NCBI GenBank assembly: GCA_025454525.1
Contig: JALOOG010000012.1
Coordinates: 1-64,000, forward strand
Source: Anaerolineae bacterium
Lineage (GTDB): Bacteria; Chloroflexota; Anaerolineae; Aggregatilineales; Phototrophicaceae
Length of the DNA: 64,000 nucleotides
Direction of reading: 5' to 3'
The stretch's first letter is position 1. Every line of letters begins with the position of its first letter. Below, in pieces: positions 17,926 to 26,681 of this stretch. The notes beneath the pieces are model-generated. The model did not search any database, was not told the DNA's origin, and saw only the letters and a program-made list of their open reading frames with translations. A program made the translations under genes and the position numbers.

Positions 17926-20658
17926 ATGCCATCTGCAATAGAGACACTCGTTAAAATCCTTAAATTAGAGCGTCAACAGGGCTGTAAAAATAACGCGGTG
18001 ATCGGCGGGATCGGTGCGTATGCTAAAAATTGGGTGAATGACGCGCATAAACAAGCCCGCAATGGCGAACAACGCGCTTTGGTGGATGAACTGCACGCTT
18101 TGTTATTTCGCTATGAAGCGTTGGATGTCAAAACCGAACGTTTCGACTTGATCACCTATATGTTAGATCGGATCACCGGACGCACACCCATGCCTCCGGA
18201 GTATCAAGCGCGTGCTGCGGAATATACCCGTCAACAAACCGTCGCATCACCGCCCACGGTTGAACCAGAAGCGACTCCTGTCGCACCGCGTGATCAACCA
18301 GAGCGTGAACGTGAACCCGTGCGACCGCGTGCGGCCAAACCCAAAGAACGTGAAGAAAAACGGCGTAAGGACAAGGAACGGGAAAAACCCGTCACCCCCG
18401 CGCCAGAAAAAGCACGGATCGAAGCGCATGACGCGGACAATGACAACGAACCGGAAATCACTGAAACCGTATTTGAGACTAGCGACGGGATCGAAGCGAC
18501 TTATACCGGGCAATTAGACATCCCGTTAGATACACCGTTAGCGCGCCCTCCACGCCGACCGAAACGACACCTTGAAACCAGTGAGGCCGCTGATCTGATG
18601 CGTGGACTCAAGGCCTCGGTGATGAATGTGAAAGGCGTGGGGCCCACCAAAGGCCAACATCTCCGTAAATTGGGGATCGAAACCCTCGATCAATTGATGT
18701 ATGCCCGGCCGCGTCGCTATGATGACTATCGTCGCTTGATGCCGATCGCGAAATTGTTACCCGAAATGCGGATCACGGTGATCGGGACAGTTCGCAAGGC
18801 GGAGATCCACATCGGACGCAACAACCGTAAAGACTTCTTTATGGAAGTGGATGATGGAACGGGGATGCTCTCGGTTTTATTTTATGGTCAACATTTTCTT
18901 GTGCGTTCGATCCGCGTCGGGAATCAATTGGTGATCAACGGGGAGACCTCAATTTTTAACGGGCGGATTCGTCTCGTCAACCCGGAATGGGAAAAATTGG
19001 ATGTCGAAAATTTGCATAACGTTGGCATCATCCCGATCTACCCGTTAACCGAAGGCCTCACCGCCCGCACCATGCGTCGGTTGATGCGTGATGCAGTGGA
19101 ATATTGGGCCGAACGTTTGCCCGATTTTATCCCAGATGCGACCTTAGAACGTGCTGAATTAGCCGATCTCGGTTGGGCCTTAAAACACCTGCATTTCCCA
19201 GAAGGTTGGGATCATCTGCATCATGCCCAACAGCGCTTAGGCTTTGATGAATTGATCTTGTTGCAATTGGCCATCTTAGGCAATCGGCGTGAATGGCAAT
19301 CTAAGCCCGGGATCGCGCTTGAGATCGGCGATCAATTCATGGATGAGTTTATCGAAGCGGTGTTCCCATACCCCCTCACGGGCGCGCAACGTCGGGCGAT
19401 TGAGGACATCCGCCGCGATGTGAGCCAAGCGATCCCGATGAATCGACTGTTACAAGGCGATGTGGGATCAGGGAAAACGGCGGTTGCCTTGACCTCGTTA
19501 ATCATGGCCTTTGCCAATGGCAAACAAGCCGCACTGATGGCCCCTACGGGTATCCTTGCCGAACAACATTACCGCAACCTCACCCGTATGTTGGAACGGA
19601 TGCCCGGTGAACATAAACCCACCGTCAAATTGTTGACCGGATCGCTCTCAAACAGTGAACGCGATGCGGTCTATAACGGATTGGCGGAGGGGTGGATCGA
19701 CATCGTGATCGGCACTCATGCGCTGATTCAAGAAGGGGTACAGTTTAACGAATTGGCGATCGTGGTGATCGATGAACAGCATCGTTTCGGCGTGGAACAG
19801 CGCGGCGCGTTGCGCGGTAAAGGCACGAATCCGCATGTATTGGTGATGACGGCCACACCGATCCCGCGCACGTTGGCACTCACCATGTATGCGGATCTAG
19901 ACTTATCGGTCATGGATGAAATGCCGCCGGGCCGGATTCCGGTGCGGACGCGGATCGTCTATCCCGTCCATCGCGAAAAGATCTATGAATTTATTGAGGC
20001 CCAACTTAAAGAAGGCCGACAAGCGTTTGTTGTGCATCCGTTGGTGGAAGCCTCTGATAAGATTGAGGCGGAATCAGCCGTTGAAGCGTATGAGCGTTTG
20101 CAAAAGGTGTTTCATCGGTATAAAGTGGGACTGTTACACGGCAAGATGAAACCGGCCGAAAAAGATGACATCATGGCACGGTTTAGCGGCGCGGAGTTTG
20201 ATGTGTTAGTAACAACGTCGGTGGCTGAAGTGGGTGTTGATGTGCCGAATGCCAGTGTGATCGTGATCGAAGGTGCGAATCGCTTTGGGTTGGCGCAATT
20301 GCATCAGTTTCGCGGCCGCGTAGGACGCGGGGGTTATGCGTCATTCTGTTTGTTGATCCCAGATAACACCAATCGCGATGCGATGGAGCGTTTACAAGCG
20401 TTAGAAGCGACCAACGATGGTTTTAAATTAGCCGAGATCGATTGGAAATTGCGCGGGATGGGGGATCTGATCGGCACGCGCCAAAGTGGGAGCGCAGAAT
20501 TGCGCTTTGCTGATGTGATCACGCCGGAACTGGTGCAATTGGCACAACGCGAAGCACGCACGATCTACGCCGAAGATCCCTATCTGGAACGGCCGGAACA
20601 TCGTTTATTGCGTCAACGGGTGACGATGTTGTATCGCCCCGAAAGCGATCTTAGCTGA
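17926..20658 (+). CDS. recG: ATP-dependent DNA helicase RecG with long N-terminal extension
   Basis: Branch-migration helicase that remodels stalled forks and Holliday junctions. Core from about residue 225: wedge domain with VKGVGPTKGQHLRKLGIETL and MYARPRRYDDY, OB fold, Walker A GDVGSGKT near 511, DEQH box near 614, MTATPIPRTLALT and the helicase C-terminal GRVGRGG. Length is 910 residues against about 700 in E. coli. The extra 200 residues are a helical N-terminus, a Pro-rich stretch and a strongly charged Lys/Arg/Glu segment (about 125-165). The ATG directly follows the degV stop. Confidence 0.94.
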   Translation: MPSAIETLVKILKLERQQGCKNNAVIGGIGAYAKNWVNDAHKQARNGEQRALVDELHALLFRYEALDVKTERFDLITYMLDRITGRTPMPPEYQARAAEYTRQQTVASPPTVEPEATPVAPRDQPEREREPVRPRAAKPKEREEKRRKDKEREKPVTPAPEKARIEAHDADNDNEPEITETVFETSDGIEATYTGQLDIPLDTPLARPPRRPKRHLETSEAADLMRGLKASVMNVKGVGPTKGQHLRKLGIETLDQLMYARPRRYDDYRRLMPIAKLLPEMRITVIGTVRKAEIHIGRNNRKDFFMEVDDGTGMLSVLFYGQHFLVRSIRVGNQLVINGETSIFNGRIRLVNPEWEKLDVENLHNVGIIPIYPLTEGLTARTMRRLMRDAVEYWAERLPDFIPDATLERAELADLGWALKHLHFPEGWDHLHHAQQRLGFDELILLQLAILGNRREWQSKPGIALEIGDQFMDEFIEAVFPYPLTGAQRRAIEDIRRDVSQAIPMNRLLQGDVGSGKTAVALTSLIMAFANGKQAALMAPTGILAEQHYRNLTRMLERMPGEHKPTVKLLTGSLSNSERDAVYNGLAEGWIDIVIGTHALIQEGVQFNELAIVVIDEQHRFGVEQRGALRGKGTNPHVLVMTATPIPRTLALTMYADLDLSVMDEMPPGRIPVRTRIVYPVHREKIYEFIEAQLKEGRQAFVVHPLVEASDKIEAESAVEAYERLQKVFHRYKVGLLHGKMKPAEKDDIMARFSGAEFDVLVTTSVAEVGVDVPNASVIVIEGANRFGLAQLHQFRGRVGRGGYASFCLLIPDNTNRDAMERLQALEATNDGFKLAEIDWKLRGMGDLIGTRQSGSAELRFADVITPELVQLAQREARTIYAEDPYLERPEHRLLRQRVTMLYRPESDLS

Positions 20659-20697
20659 TTTATTAGAGAAAGTTTGCACACAGGGAGTAAGCAAGGT

Positions 20698-21189
20698 ATG
20701 GCCCGAATTGCGGTTTATCCGGCAACGCTTGATCCAATCCACCACGGCCACATTGACATCGCCGGACGGGCTGCCCGTATTTTTGACGAGGTGATCGTGG
20801 CAGTCTATGATAAACCCAAGAAGAACACCTTGTTTACGGTGGATGAGCGTTTAGCATTGGCGCAAGCGGCCCTACAGGACTATAGTAATATACGGGTTGC
20901 GAAGTATTCCGGTTTGATCGTAAACTACGCTAAGTCGGTGGGTGCGACCGTGTTGGTACGTGGGTTACGGGTCTTTTCAGATTTTGAATTTGAGTTCCGT
21001 TACGCACTGGCCAATAAAAAACTTGCACCAGAGATCGAAATGGTCTCGATCATGACCGATGAACGTCATCTCCATATCAGCTCCAGCACGATCCGCGAGA
21101 TCGCTGAATTGGGTGGAGATGTCTCAACAATGGTGCCGCCATTTGTGGTGGAAGCGTTAAGTGCGCGCTTTGCTCAACATAATCAATAG
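20698..21189 (+). CDS. coaD: Phosphopantetheine adenylyltransferase
   Basis: Penultimate step of coenzyme A synthesis: 4'-phosphopantetheine + ATP to dephospho-CoA. Nucleotidyltransferase signature YPATLDPIHHGHIDI (HxGH motif), LVRGLR, and the C-terminal ISSSTIREIAELGGDV. 163 residues is the usual length. The start is taken at ATG 20698, ten bases after AGGGAG; an in-frame TTG at 20674 would only add a non-conserved octapeptide. Confidence 0.95.
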   Translation: MARIAVYPATLDPIHHGHIDIAGRAARIFDEVIVAVYDKPKKNTLFTVDERLALAQAALQDYSNIRVAKYSGLIVNYAKSVGATVLVRGLRVFSDFEFEFRYALANKKLAPEIEMVSIMTDERHLHISSSTIREIAELGGDVSTMVPPFVVEALSARFAQHNQ

Positions 21190-21201
21190 GGAAGGGTTTG
21201 C

Positions 21202-21720
21202 ATGGATATTCAACATCTTGTAGATCGTTTAGAGGACTTGATCGATGAGGGGCGGCACATGCCGTTCAGCAAATTTACGTTGATCGATGAAGAACGCGCT
21301 TTAGAGATCATCGATCAAATGCGAATTTCGATCCCAGAGGAGATCGAAAAGGCCTCGCGGATCATCGGGCAGCGTGATCGCGTTTTGGCCCAAGCGAACG
21401 AAGAAGCGGCGCGGATCTTACAATTGGCACGTCAAAAAAGCGAGCAAATGGTCAATGAAACCGATGATGTAAAACGCGCACAAGAACGCGCCAATTACAT
21501 TATCGAACAGAGCCGCATTGAGGCCGCGAACATCACAGCCGAAGCCGATCAATATGTCAAAGATGTGTTGAGCCGCTTAGAACAAACCCTATTGCGGAGT
21601 ATCAATGAGGTTCGCAATGGTTTAAGCCAATTGAGCGAGATCGAAGCACCCGTGCGCGCTACCGTGAATGCGAATGTGCCGCAACCGGTCATCCGGCAAA
21701 CGGTTGATATTGAGCGTTAA
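21202..21720 (+). CDS. Coiled-coil protein of unknown function (V/F-ATPase-stalk-like)
   Basis: 172 residues, mostly one long charged alpha helix. Residues about 45-145 are dense in Ala, Glu, Gln and Arg (AQANEEAARILQLARQKSEQ), resembling the b-subunit/DivIVA type of coiled coil, without a transmembrane segment or catalytic motif. The N-terminus has a short conserved-looking block, HLVDRLEDLIDEG. Lies 12 bases after coaD with a good GGGAAGG ribosome site, so it is cotranscribed. It may be a scaffold for envelope or division proteins, but no function can be assigned. Confidence 0.8.
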   Translation: MDIQHLVDRLEDLIDEGRHMPFSKFTLIDEERALEIIDQMRISIPEEIEKASRIIGQRDRVLAQANEEAARILQLARQKSEQMVNETDDVKRAQERANYIIEQSRIEAANITAEADQYVKDVLSRLEQTLLRSINEVRNGLSQLSEIEAPVRATVNANVPQPVIRQTVDIER

Positions 21721-21728
21721 TCACCTGT

Positions 21729-24083
21729 ATGCGACTGGTCTATGTCGCGTTGGCATGGGTGGTGGGCATCATCGCCGCCGGGGGAGCGATCGCGCTTAGC
21801 CCTAGCGCGTGGTTGATCTTTGCCGTGTTGACCTTAGCGTGTGTCGGATTACACCGTCGTGATCCGTCTATCCGTTTTTTGTGGTTGCTATGGCTATGTA
21901 TGGCGTTGGGCGGTTTGCGGATGTCTCTGCATCCTCAAACCAGCGCGATCGCGGCTTATAACAACCTCGGTGGTTTAACCTTATCTGGTACGGTGACACG
22001 CGACCCCGATGTACGGGATGATCGCGTTTTTTTGCATTTGCAAACCGATCAAGTATTTTTTGCTGGACAAGCACAACCGACCAGTGGTTATGTACTGGTG
22101 CAAACCCCACGGACGGAGGGTATCCGCTACGGAGATCGAATCAGTGCGACCGGATTACTCATTCACCCCGGTGAGTCGGACACTTTTTCGTATGCCGATT
22201 ACTTGCGCCGCAGCGAGGTGTTTAGCATCATGCGTAACGCGATCATTACGATCGAGTCACGCGGACATGGATCGGCCTTTTATAGCGCTTTGTTTGATCT
22301 TCGTCGGGATCTGAAAACCGAGATCGCACGCTATCTCCCAGAACCTCACGCGGGTTTATTGACCGGAATCCTGTTAGGGGATGAGCGCGGGATCTCACCA
22401 GAACTAGAGAAGGCCTTTAGCGTGGTGGGAGTCTCGCACATTGTGGCGATCAGTGGCTTTAACATGGCCGTGGTGAGCGGGGTGATCACACTGATTTTAA
22501 GCCGTTTTACCACCCGTAAAACGGTGATCATGGGGATCGGGATCGTCACCTTAATTGCTTATACGTTACTGGTCGGTGCCAATGCGGCCGTTGTAAGAGC
22601 TGCGGTGATGAGCAGTTTGTTATTGATCGGCGCTGCGATCAACCGTAAAACTTATGTCCCCGCCTCTTTAAGTTTCGTTGCGTTGCTGATGTCCCTCCAA
22701 AATCCGCTGGTTTTATGGGATCTTAGCTTTCAATTGAGCTTTTTTGCCACGTTAGGGCTTGCCTTATTTGCCGATCCGTTGACCTTTTGGATCGATCGTC
22801 GTCTCCAACGTCGTTTCCCGGAACATATTGCTTTGCGGTTGCATCAGATCGCCGAACCGATGATTGTCACCTTTGCGGCCTTGATCTTCACCTTGCCGTT
22901 GATCGCGATCATCTTTAATCGTTTATCATTGGTGGTATTGCCGATCAACCTGTTGGTGATTCCGGTGCAAACCGCGTTATTATTGTTGGGCGCGGTCTCA
23001 TTATTTTTGGCGTTGATCCTCCCACCGATCGCACAAATTGGTTTTTGGTTTACGATGTTGCTGTTATCTTGGACGATCGAAATCGTGCGCTTATTTGCAC
23101 GCTTGCCATTTGCCGAGGTGTCTTTTAGCCTAGATCCGCGTCTGGTGTTGGGTTTTTTTGTCGTCATAATGGGATGGGCGATCATGCGTGCAACTCAACC
23201 GAATGGGTGGTTTCGCTTTCAAGACTTTTTTCGACAACAGATCGTCTTGAATACCGCGTTCATCTCTGGAGTCGGGGTGCTGTTATTGATGATCGGTGTG
23301 ATCCAATCGCGTCCCGATCGCTATTTTCACCTTTGGTTATTGGATGTTGGGCATACCAACGCGATTTGGATGCAAACGCCCGGCGGCGCACACATTTTGA
23401 TCGATGGAGGCAATTTTCCGTCCCGTCTCTTGACCGCGATCGGGGATCGAATGCCGTTTTATGACCGTGAAATCGAATTGCTCTTTGTCACTACTCCAGA
23501 TGAGACCAGCTATAACGCTTTAACCGCCGTTTTAGCGCGTTATGAGGTGGGTGCGGTGATCACCAATGGTCAACCGAACGTCGGTGACGCATTTGAGGCG
23601 TTACAGGTTGCGATCGGTGATCGTCCGGTGGTGAGTGTGACGGCCGGCTATAGTGTTGATCTAGATGATGGGACGCGGATCGAGGTCTTACATCCGCAAC
23701 GCCAACCGACCTTAGGGGAGCCGTTAGGAGATGGCGCATTGGTCTTACGGGTGAGTTATGGGGAAGTGTCGTTTCTGCTCACCAGCAATTTAACCCAAAC
23801 TGGACAATTAGCATTATTGTCTGAAGGGCAATTTCCGTTAGCGACGGTGTTCCAATTGCCCCGGCATGGCGCGCAAGGTGCGCTCAATACCGACTTTTTG
23901 GGCGTGATTCAACCATCGTTGATCTTATTGCAGACCGATCAGGCTAATCCTTTTAATCATCCGCATGGTGATACGCTTGCTTTGTTGGGCGATGTGCCAC
24001 TGTATCGCACCGATCATCACGGCACGATCCATTTATGGACGGATGGCCGCCAATTATTCGCACAACCTGAACGTTTGCCTTAG
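21729..24083 (+). CDS. comEC: ComEC/Rec2-type competence membrane protein
   Basis: 784 residues. N-terminal DUF4131-like region (1-190), central Competence domain with many membrane helices (about 200-480, containing LLTGILLGDERG and VVGVSHIVAISGFNMAVVSG), and a C-terminal beta-lactamase-like domain (about 520-775, LLDVGHTNAIWMQTPGG and LIDGGN). ComEC forms the channel for single-stranded DNA uptake. The C-terminal domain lacks the usual HxHxDH metal motif: the corresponding place reads FVTTPDETSYNAL. Only eight bases separate it from the preceding gene. Confidence 0.9.
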   Translation: MRLVYVALAWVVGIIAAGGAIALSPSAWLIFAVLTLACVGLHRRDPSIRFLWLLWLCMALGGLRMSLHPQTSAIAAYNNLGGLTLSGTVTRDPDVRDDRVFLHLQTDQVFFAGQAQPTSGYVLVQTPRTEGIRYGDRISATGLLIHPGESDTFSYADYLRRSEVFSIMRNAIITIESRGHGSAFYSALFDLRRDLKTEIARYLPEPHAGLLTGILLGDERGISPELEKAFSVVGVSHIVAISGFNMAVVSGVITLILSRFTTRKTVIMGIGIVTLIAYTLLVGANAAVVRAAVMSSLLLIGAAINRKTYVPASLSFVALLMSLQNPLVLWDLSFQLSFFATLGLALFADPLTFWIDRRLQRRFPEHIALRLHQIAEPMIVTFAALIFTLPLIAIIFNRLSLVVLPINLLVIPVQTALLLLGAVSLFLALILPPIAQIGFWFTMLLLSWTIEIVRLFARLPFAEVSFSLDPRLVLGFFVVIMGWAIMRATQPNGWFRFQDFFRQQIVLNTAFISGVGVLLLMIGVIQSRPDRYFHLWLLDVGHTNAIWMQTPGGAHILIDGGNFPSRLLTAIGDRMPFYDREIELLFVTTPDETSYNALTAVLARYEVGAVITNGQPNVGDAFEALQVAIGDRPVVSVTAGYSVDLDDGTRIEVLHPQRQPTLGEPLGDGALVLRVSYGEVSFLLTSNLTQTGQLALLSEGQFPLATVFQLPRHGAQGALNTDFLGVIQPSLILLQTDQANPFNHPHGDTLALLGDVPLYRTDHHGTIHLWTDGRQLFAQPERLP

Positions 24084-24094
24084 GAGCGTGGTTT

Positions 24095-24457
24095 ATGACC
24101 CTGCCGACCCAATTGATCCGTGTCGCACCGATGTTAGCGACGTATCACATCGATCGGATCTTGACCTTTTATCAAACGCAACTTGGTTTTCAACTTGATT
24201 TTCGTTATGACGGTTATGCGGCTGTTGCACGAATGGGCGTTCAAATTCACTTTTGGCAATGCGATGATCAAACGATTGTGGAAAGCAGTGGTTGTTATAT
24301 TTATGTAGAAAATATCGCCCCGTTGTATGAAGAATATCGCGCAAGTGGCGTAATTCATCCCAACGGAGCGTTAGCGATCAAACCTTGGGGAGTCAATGAG
24401 TTTGTAGTGCTGACTCCTGATCAAAATCTGATCAAATTTGGTGAAATTATACGGTAG
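24095..24457 (+). CDS. VOC-family (glyoxalase/bleomycin-resistance fold) protein
   Basis: 120 residues with a paired beta-alpha-beta-beta-beta pattern: LIRVAPMLATYHIDRILTFY at the start, then YAAVARMGVQIHFWQ, and the C-terminal EFVVLTPDQNLIKFGE with Glu at a metal-ligand position. No cysteine-rich or thiol-binding feature that would identify a substrate. A ribosome site AGGAG follows the comEC stop, so it is the last gene of that operon. Its 3' end overlaps the convergent galK by 11 bases. Confidence 0.85.
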   Translation: MTLPTQLIRVAPMLATYHIDRILTFYQTQLGFQLDFRYDGYAAVARMGVQIHFWQCDDQTIVESSGCYIYVENIAPLYEEYRASGVIHPNGALAIKPWGVNEFVVLTPDQNLIKFGEIIR

Positions 24458-25586
24458 ATGCCCCTTCGGCCGCGCTTGTGATATAAATTTGCGCGGTGTG
24501 TCCGGTGGCCGTGCGATAACATTCGGCGACTTGTTGCGCGAAATCAGTTGCGCCATTGGCTTTGACCAAAGCGACCGCACACCCCCCAAAACCGGCACCC
24601 GTCATGCGCGCCCCATAACAGGCCCAATGTCCTCGCGCACATTCAACGATCGCATTCAGCGCATCGGTCGATACTTCAAAATCATCGCGCAAGCTGTCAT
24701 GACTATCGTTCATCAAGCGGCCCAACTTACTCGGATCGTTGGCCTTCATGGCATCACGGGCCGCAAGGGTGCGCTCATTTTCGCTCACCACATGACGGGC
24801 GCGACGGCGGGTCAATGGTTCTAATTGATCCATGTGTGCTTCTAATTGATCCAAGTTGACATCGCGTAACGCTTTGACCCGAAAAAAACGCGCCGCTTCT
24901 TCACATTGCGCCCGCCGTTCGTTATATGCACCGCCCACGAGGCCGCGCCGCGTGGAGGTATCCAAGATCACCACCGCGGTATCGGTTGGCAAAGGCACGA
25001 GTTCGGTTTCTAGGGAACGACAATCGATCAATAGGGCGTAACCCGCTTGACCAGACACCGAGATCATTTGATCCATGATCCCACTTTTGACTCCGATCCA
25101 TTGATTCTCAGTTTTCTGACCCAATTTAGCGATCTGTGCTTTGTTCCATACGAACCCAGACACCGCATGAAACGCCCGCGCTGTGGCCATTTCTAACGCG
25201 GCCGATGAGGATAGCCCCGCGCCGATCGGCACATCGCTTTTTAACACACCTTCCCATGCTTTGAGGTTAAGCCCTGCACTCTCTAGGGCCCATGCCATGC
25301 CCTTGATATATTCGAGTGGGTTTGAAGGGCCTTTTTCAAGTTGATCCAATGAAAAGTCAACCTCTTGCTGAAAATCCATCAAATAGACCCGCACGCGATC
25401 ATCTTCACGCGGTCGCAAAGCGATCCAGACGGTGCGATTGATCGCAAGCGGCAGCACAAACCCATCGTTATAATCGGTATGTTCGCCGATCAAGTTAACG
25501 CGGCCAGGAGCGCGTACAAGCAACGCAGGGGCTTCACCGAAGTGATCGGTAAACGTATCGATGACGACTTGTTGAATCTTGTCCAT
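24447..25586 (-). CDS. galK: Galactokinase
   Basis: Phosphorylates alpha-D-galactose to galactose 1-phosphate (Leloir pathway). GHMP kinase of 379 residues with the galactokinase signature GRVNLIGEHTDYNDG, the ATP loop DVPIGAGLSSSAALE and the third GHMP motif MTGAGFGGCAVAL. The active-site Asp is in KSGIMDQM. Starts six bases after the galT stop without a clear ribosome site, suggesting translational coupling. Last gene of the beta-galactosidase-galT-galK operon. Confidence 0.96.
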   Translation of the reverse strand: MDKIQQVVIDTFTDHFGEAPALLVRAPGRVNLIGEHTDYNDGFVLPLAINRTVWIALRPREDDRVRVYLMDFQQEVDFSLDQLEKGPSNPLEYIKGMAWALESAGLNLKAWEGVLKSDVPIGAGLSSSAALEMATARAFHAVSGFVWNKAQIAKLGQKTENQWIGVKSGIMDQMISVSGQAGYALLIDCRSLETELVPLPTDTAVVILDTSTRRGLVGGAYNERRAQCEEAARFFRVKALRDVNLDQLEAHMDQLEPLTRRRARHVVSENERTLAARDAMKANDPSKLGRLMNDSHDSLRDDFEVSTDALNAIVECARGHWACYGARMTGAGFGGCAVALVKANGATDFAQQVAECYRTATGHTAQIYITSAAEGASTV

Positions 25587-25592
25587 AGGGGG

Positions 25593-26636
25593 TTACGCCT
25601 GTTTGTAGTGGATCTCGGATAAATCACGTAAGCGTTGGGCGGCCTGTTCGGGCGTGATGTCCCGTTGCGCTTCGGCCAACAATTCAAACCCGACCATAAA
25701 CTTACGCACAGAAGCGGAGCGTAACAGCGGCGGGTAAAAATGCGCGTGTAATTGCCAATGGGCGTGATCATCATCGTTAAATGGCGCACCATGCCAACCC
25801 ATCGAATAGGGGAAGGAGACTTCAAACAGGTTATCGTACTTGGTCAACAAGCGTTTGAGGATGTCCGCTAGGGCTTCACGTTGGGGGTCATCTAAGTCCA
25901 TCAGATGCTTGACAGGTTGCAACGGGATCACAAGAGTCTCAAAGGGCCATACCGCCCAATAGGGGACAACCGCTAACCAATGCTCATTTTCGACCACGAT
26001 CCGCTCACCGCTTTCGCGCTCCATACGGGCGTAATCGATCAAGAGCGGGGTTTGATGATTCGCTTGGTAATAAGCGCGTTGATTTCGATCTTCCGCGGCG
26101 GCCTCATTCGGCAAAAAGTCACACGCCCATAATTGTCCGTGGGGGTGCGGATTCGACGCGCCCATCATCTCACCGCGATTTTCAAACACCTGCACCCATT
26201 GATACTGCTCAGAAAGTTCGCTGACTTGTTCCCCCCACACATCCACCACCCGCCGAATATCGGCATGATCCATTTCTGCCAAAGTCAGATCATGGCGTGG
26301 CGAAAAACAGATTACGCGGGATGTGCCACGCACGCTTTCAGATTGAAACAAGGGTAACACCGACTCGCGTGAGGAGGGCGTGTCCGGTAACATCGCTGCG
26401 AAATCATTGGTAAACACAAACGTGCTGGTATAAGGGGGGTTATGCGCCCCGTTAGCCCGTTCATTACCGGGGCAAAGGTAACATTTTGGGTCATGTTGTG
26501 GACGCGATTCCACAGCTGGCCGCTCAACGCTGCCTTGCCATGGCCGTTTGGTGCGATGCGGTGATACTAACACATATTCACCCGTCAGCGGATTGAGGCG
26601 GCGATGCGGATGTTCAGCAGGGTTAAAATCCGACAT
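25593..26636 (-). CDS. galT: Galactose-1-phosphate uridylyltransferase
   Basis: Exchanges UMP between UDP-glucose and galactose 1-phosphate. 347 residues with the zinc motif [13 protein letters not shown], the nucleotidylated active-site histidine in [10 protein letters not shown] and the C-terminal [16 protein letters not shown] lies seven bases before ATG 26636. It is 45 bases downstream of the beta-galactosidase gene. No galE (epimerase) is in the window. Confidence 0.96.
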   Translation of the reverse strand: MSDFNPAEHPHRRLNPLTGEYVLVSPHRTKRPWQGSVERPAVESRPQHDPKCYLCPGNERANGAHNPPYTSTFVFTNDFAAMLPDTPSSRESVLPLFQSESVRGTSRVICFSPRHDLTLAEMDHADIRRVVDVWGEQVSELSEQYQWVQVFENRGEMMGASNPHPHGQLWACDFLPNEAAAEDRNQRAYYQANHQTPLLIDYARMERESGERIVVENEHWLAVVPYWAVWPFETLVIPLQPVKHLMDLDDPQREALADILKRLLTKYDNLFEVSFPYSMGWHGAPFNDDDHAHWQLHAHFYPPLLRSASVRKFMVGFELLAEAQRDITPEQAAQRLRDLSEIHYKQA

Positions 26637-26681
26637 AATAAGCTCCCAGATTAGAGGGGGACATCGGCCCGCCTCAATAAA

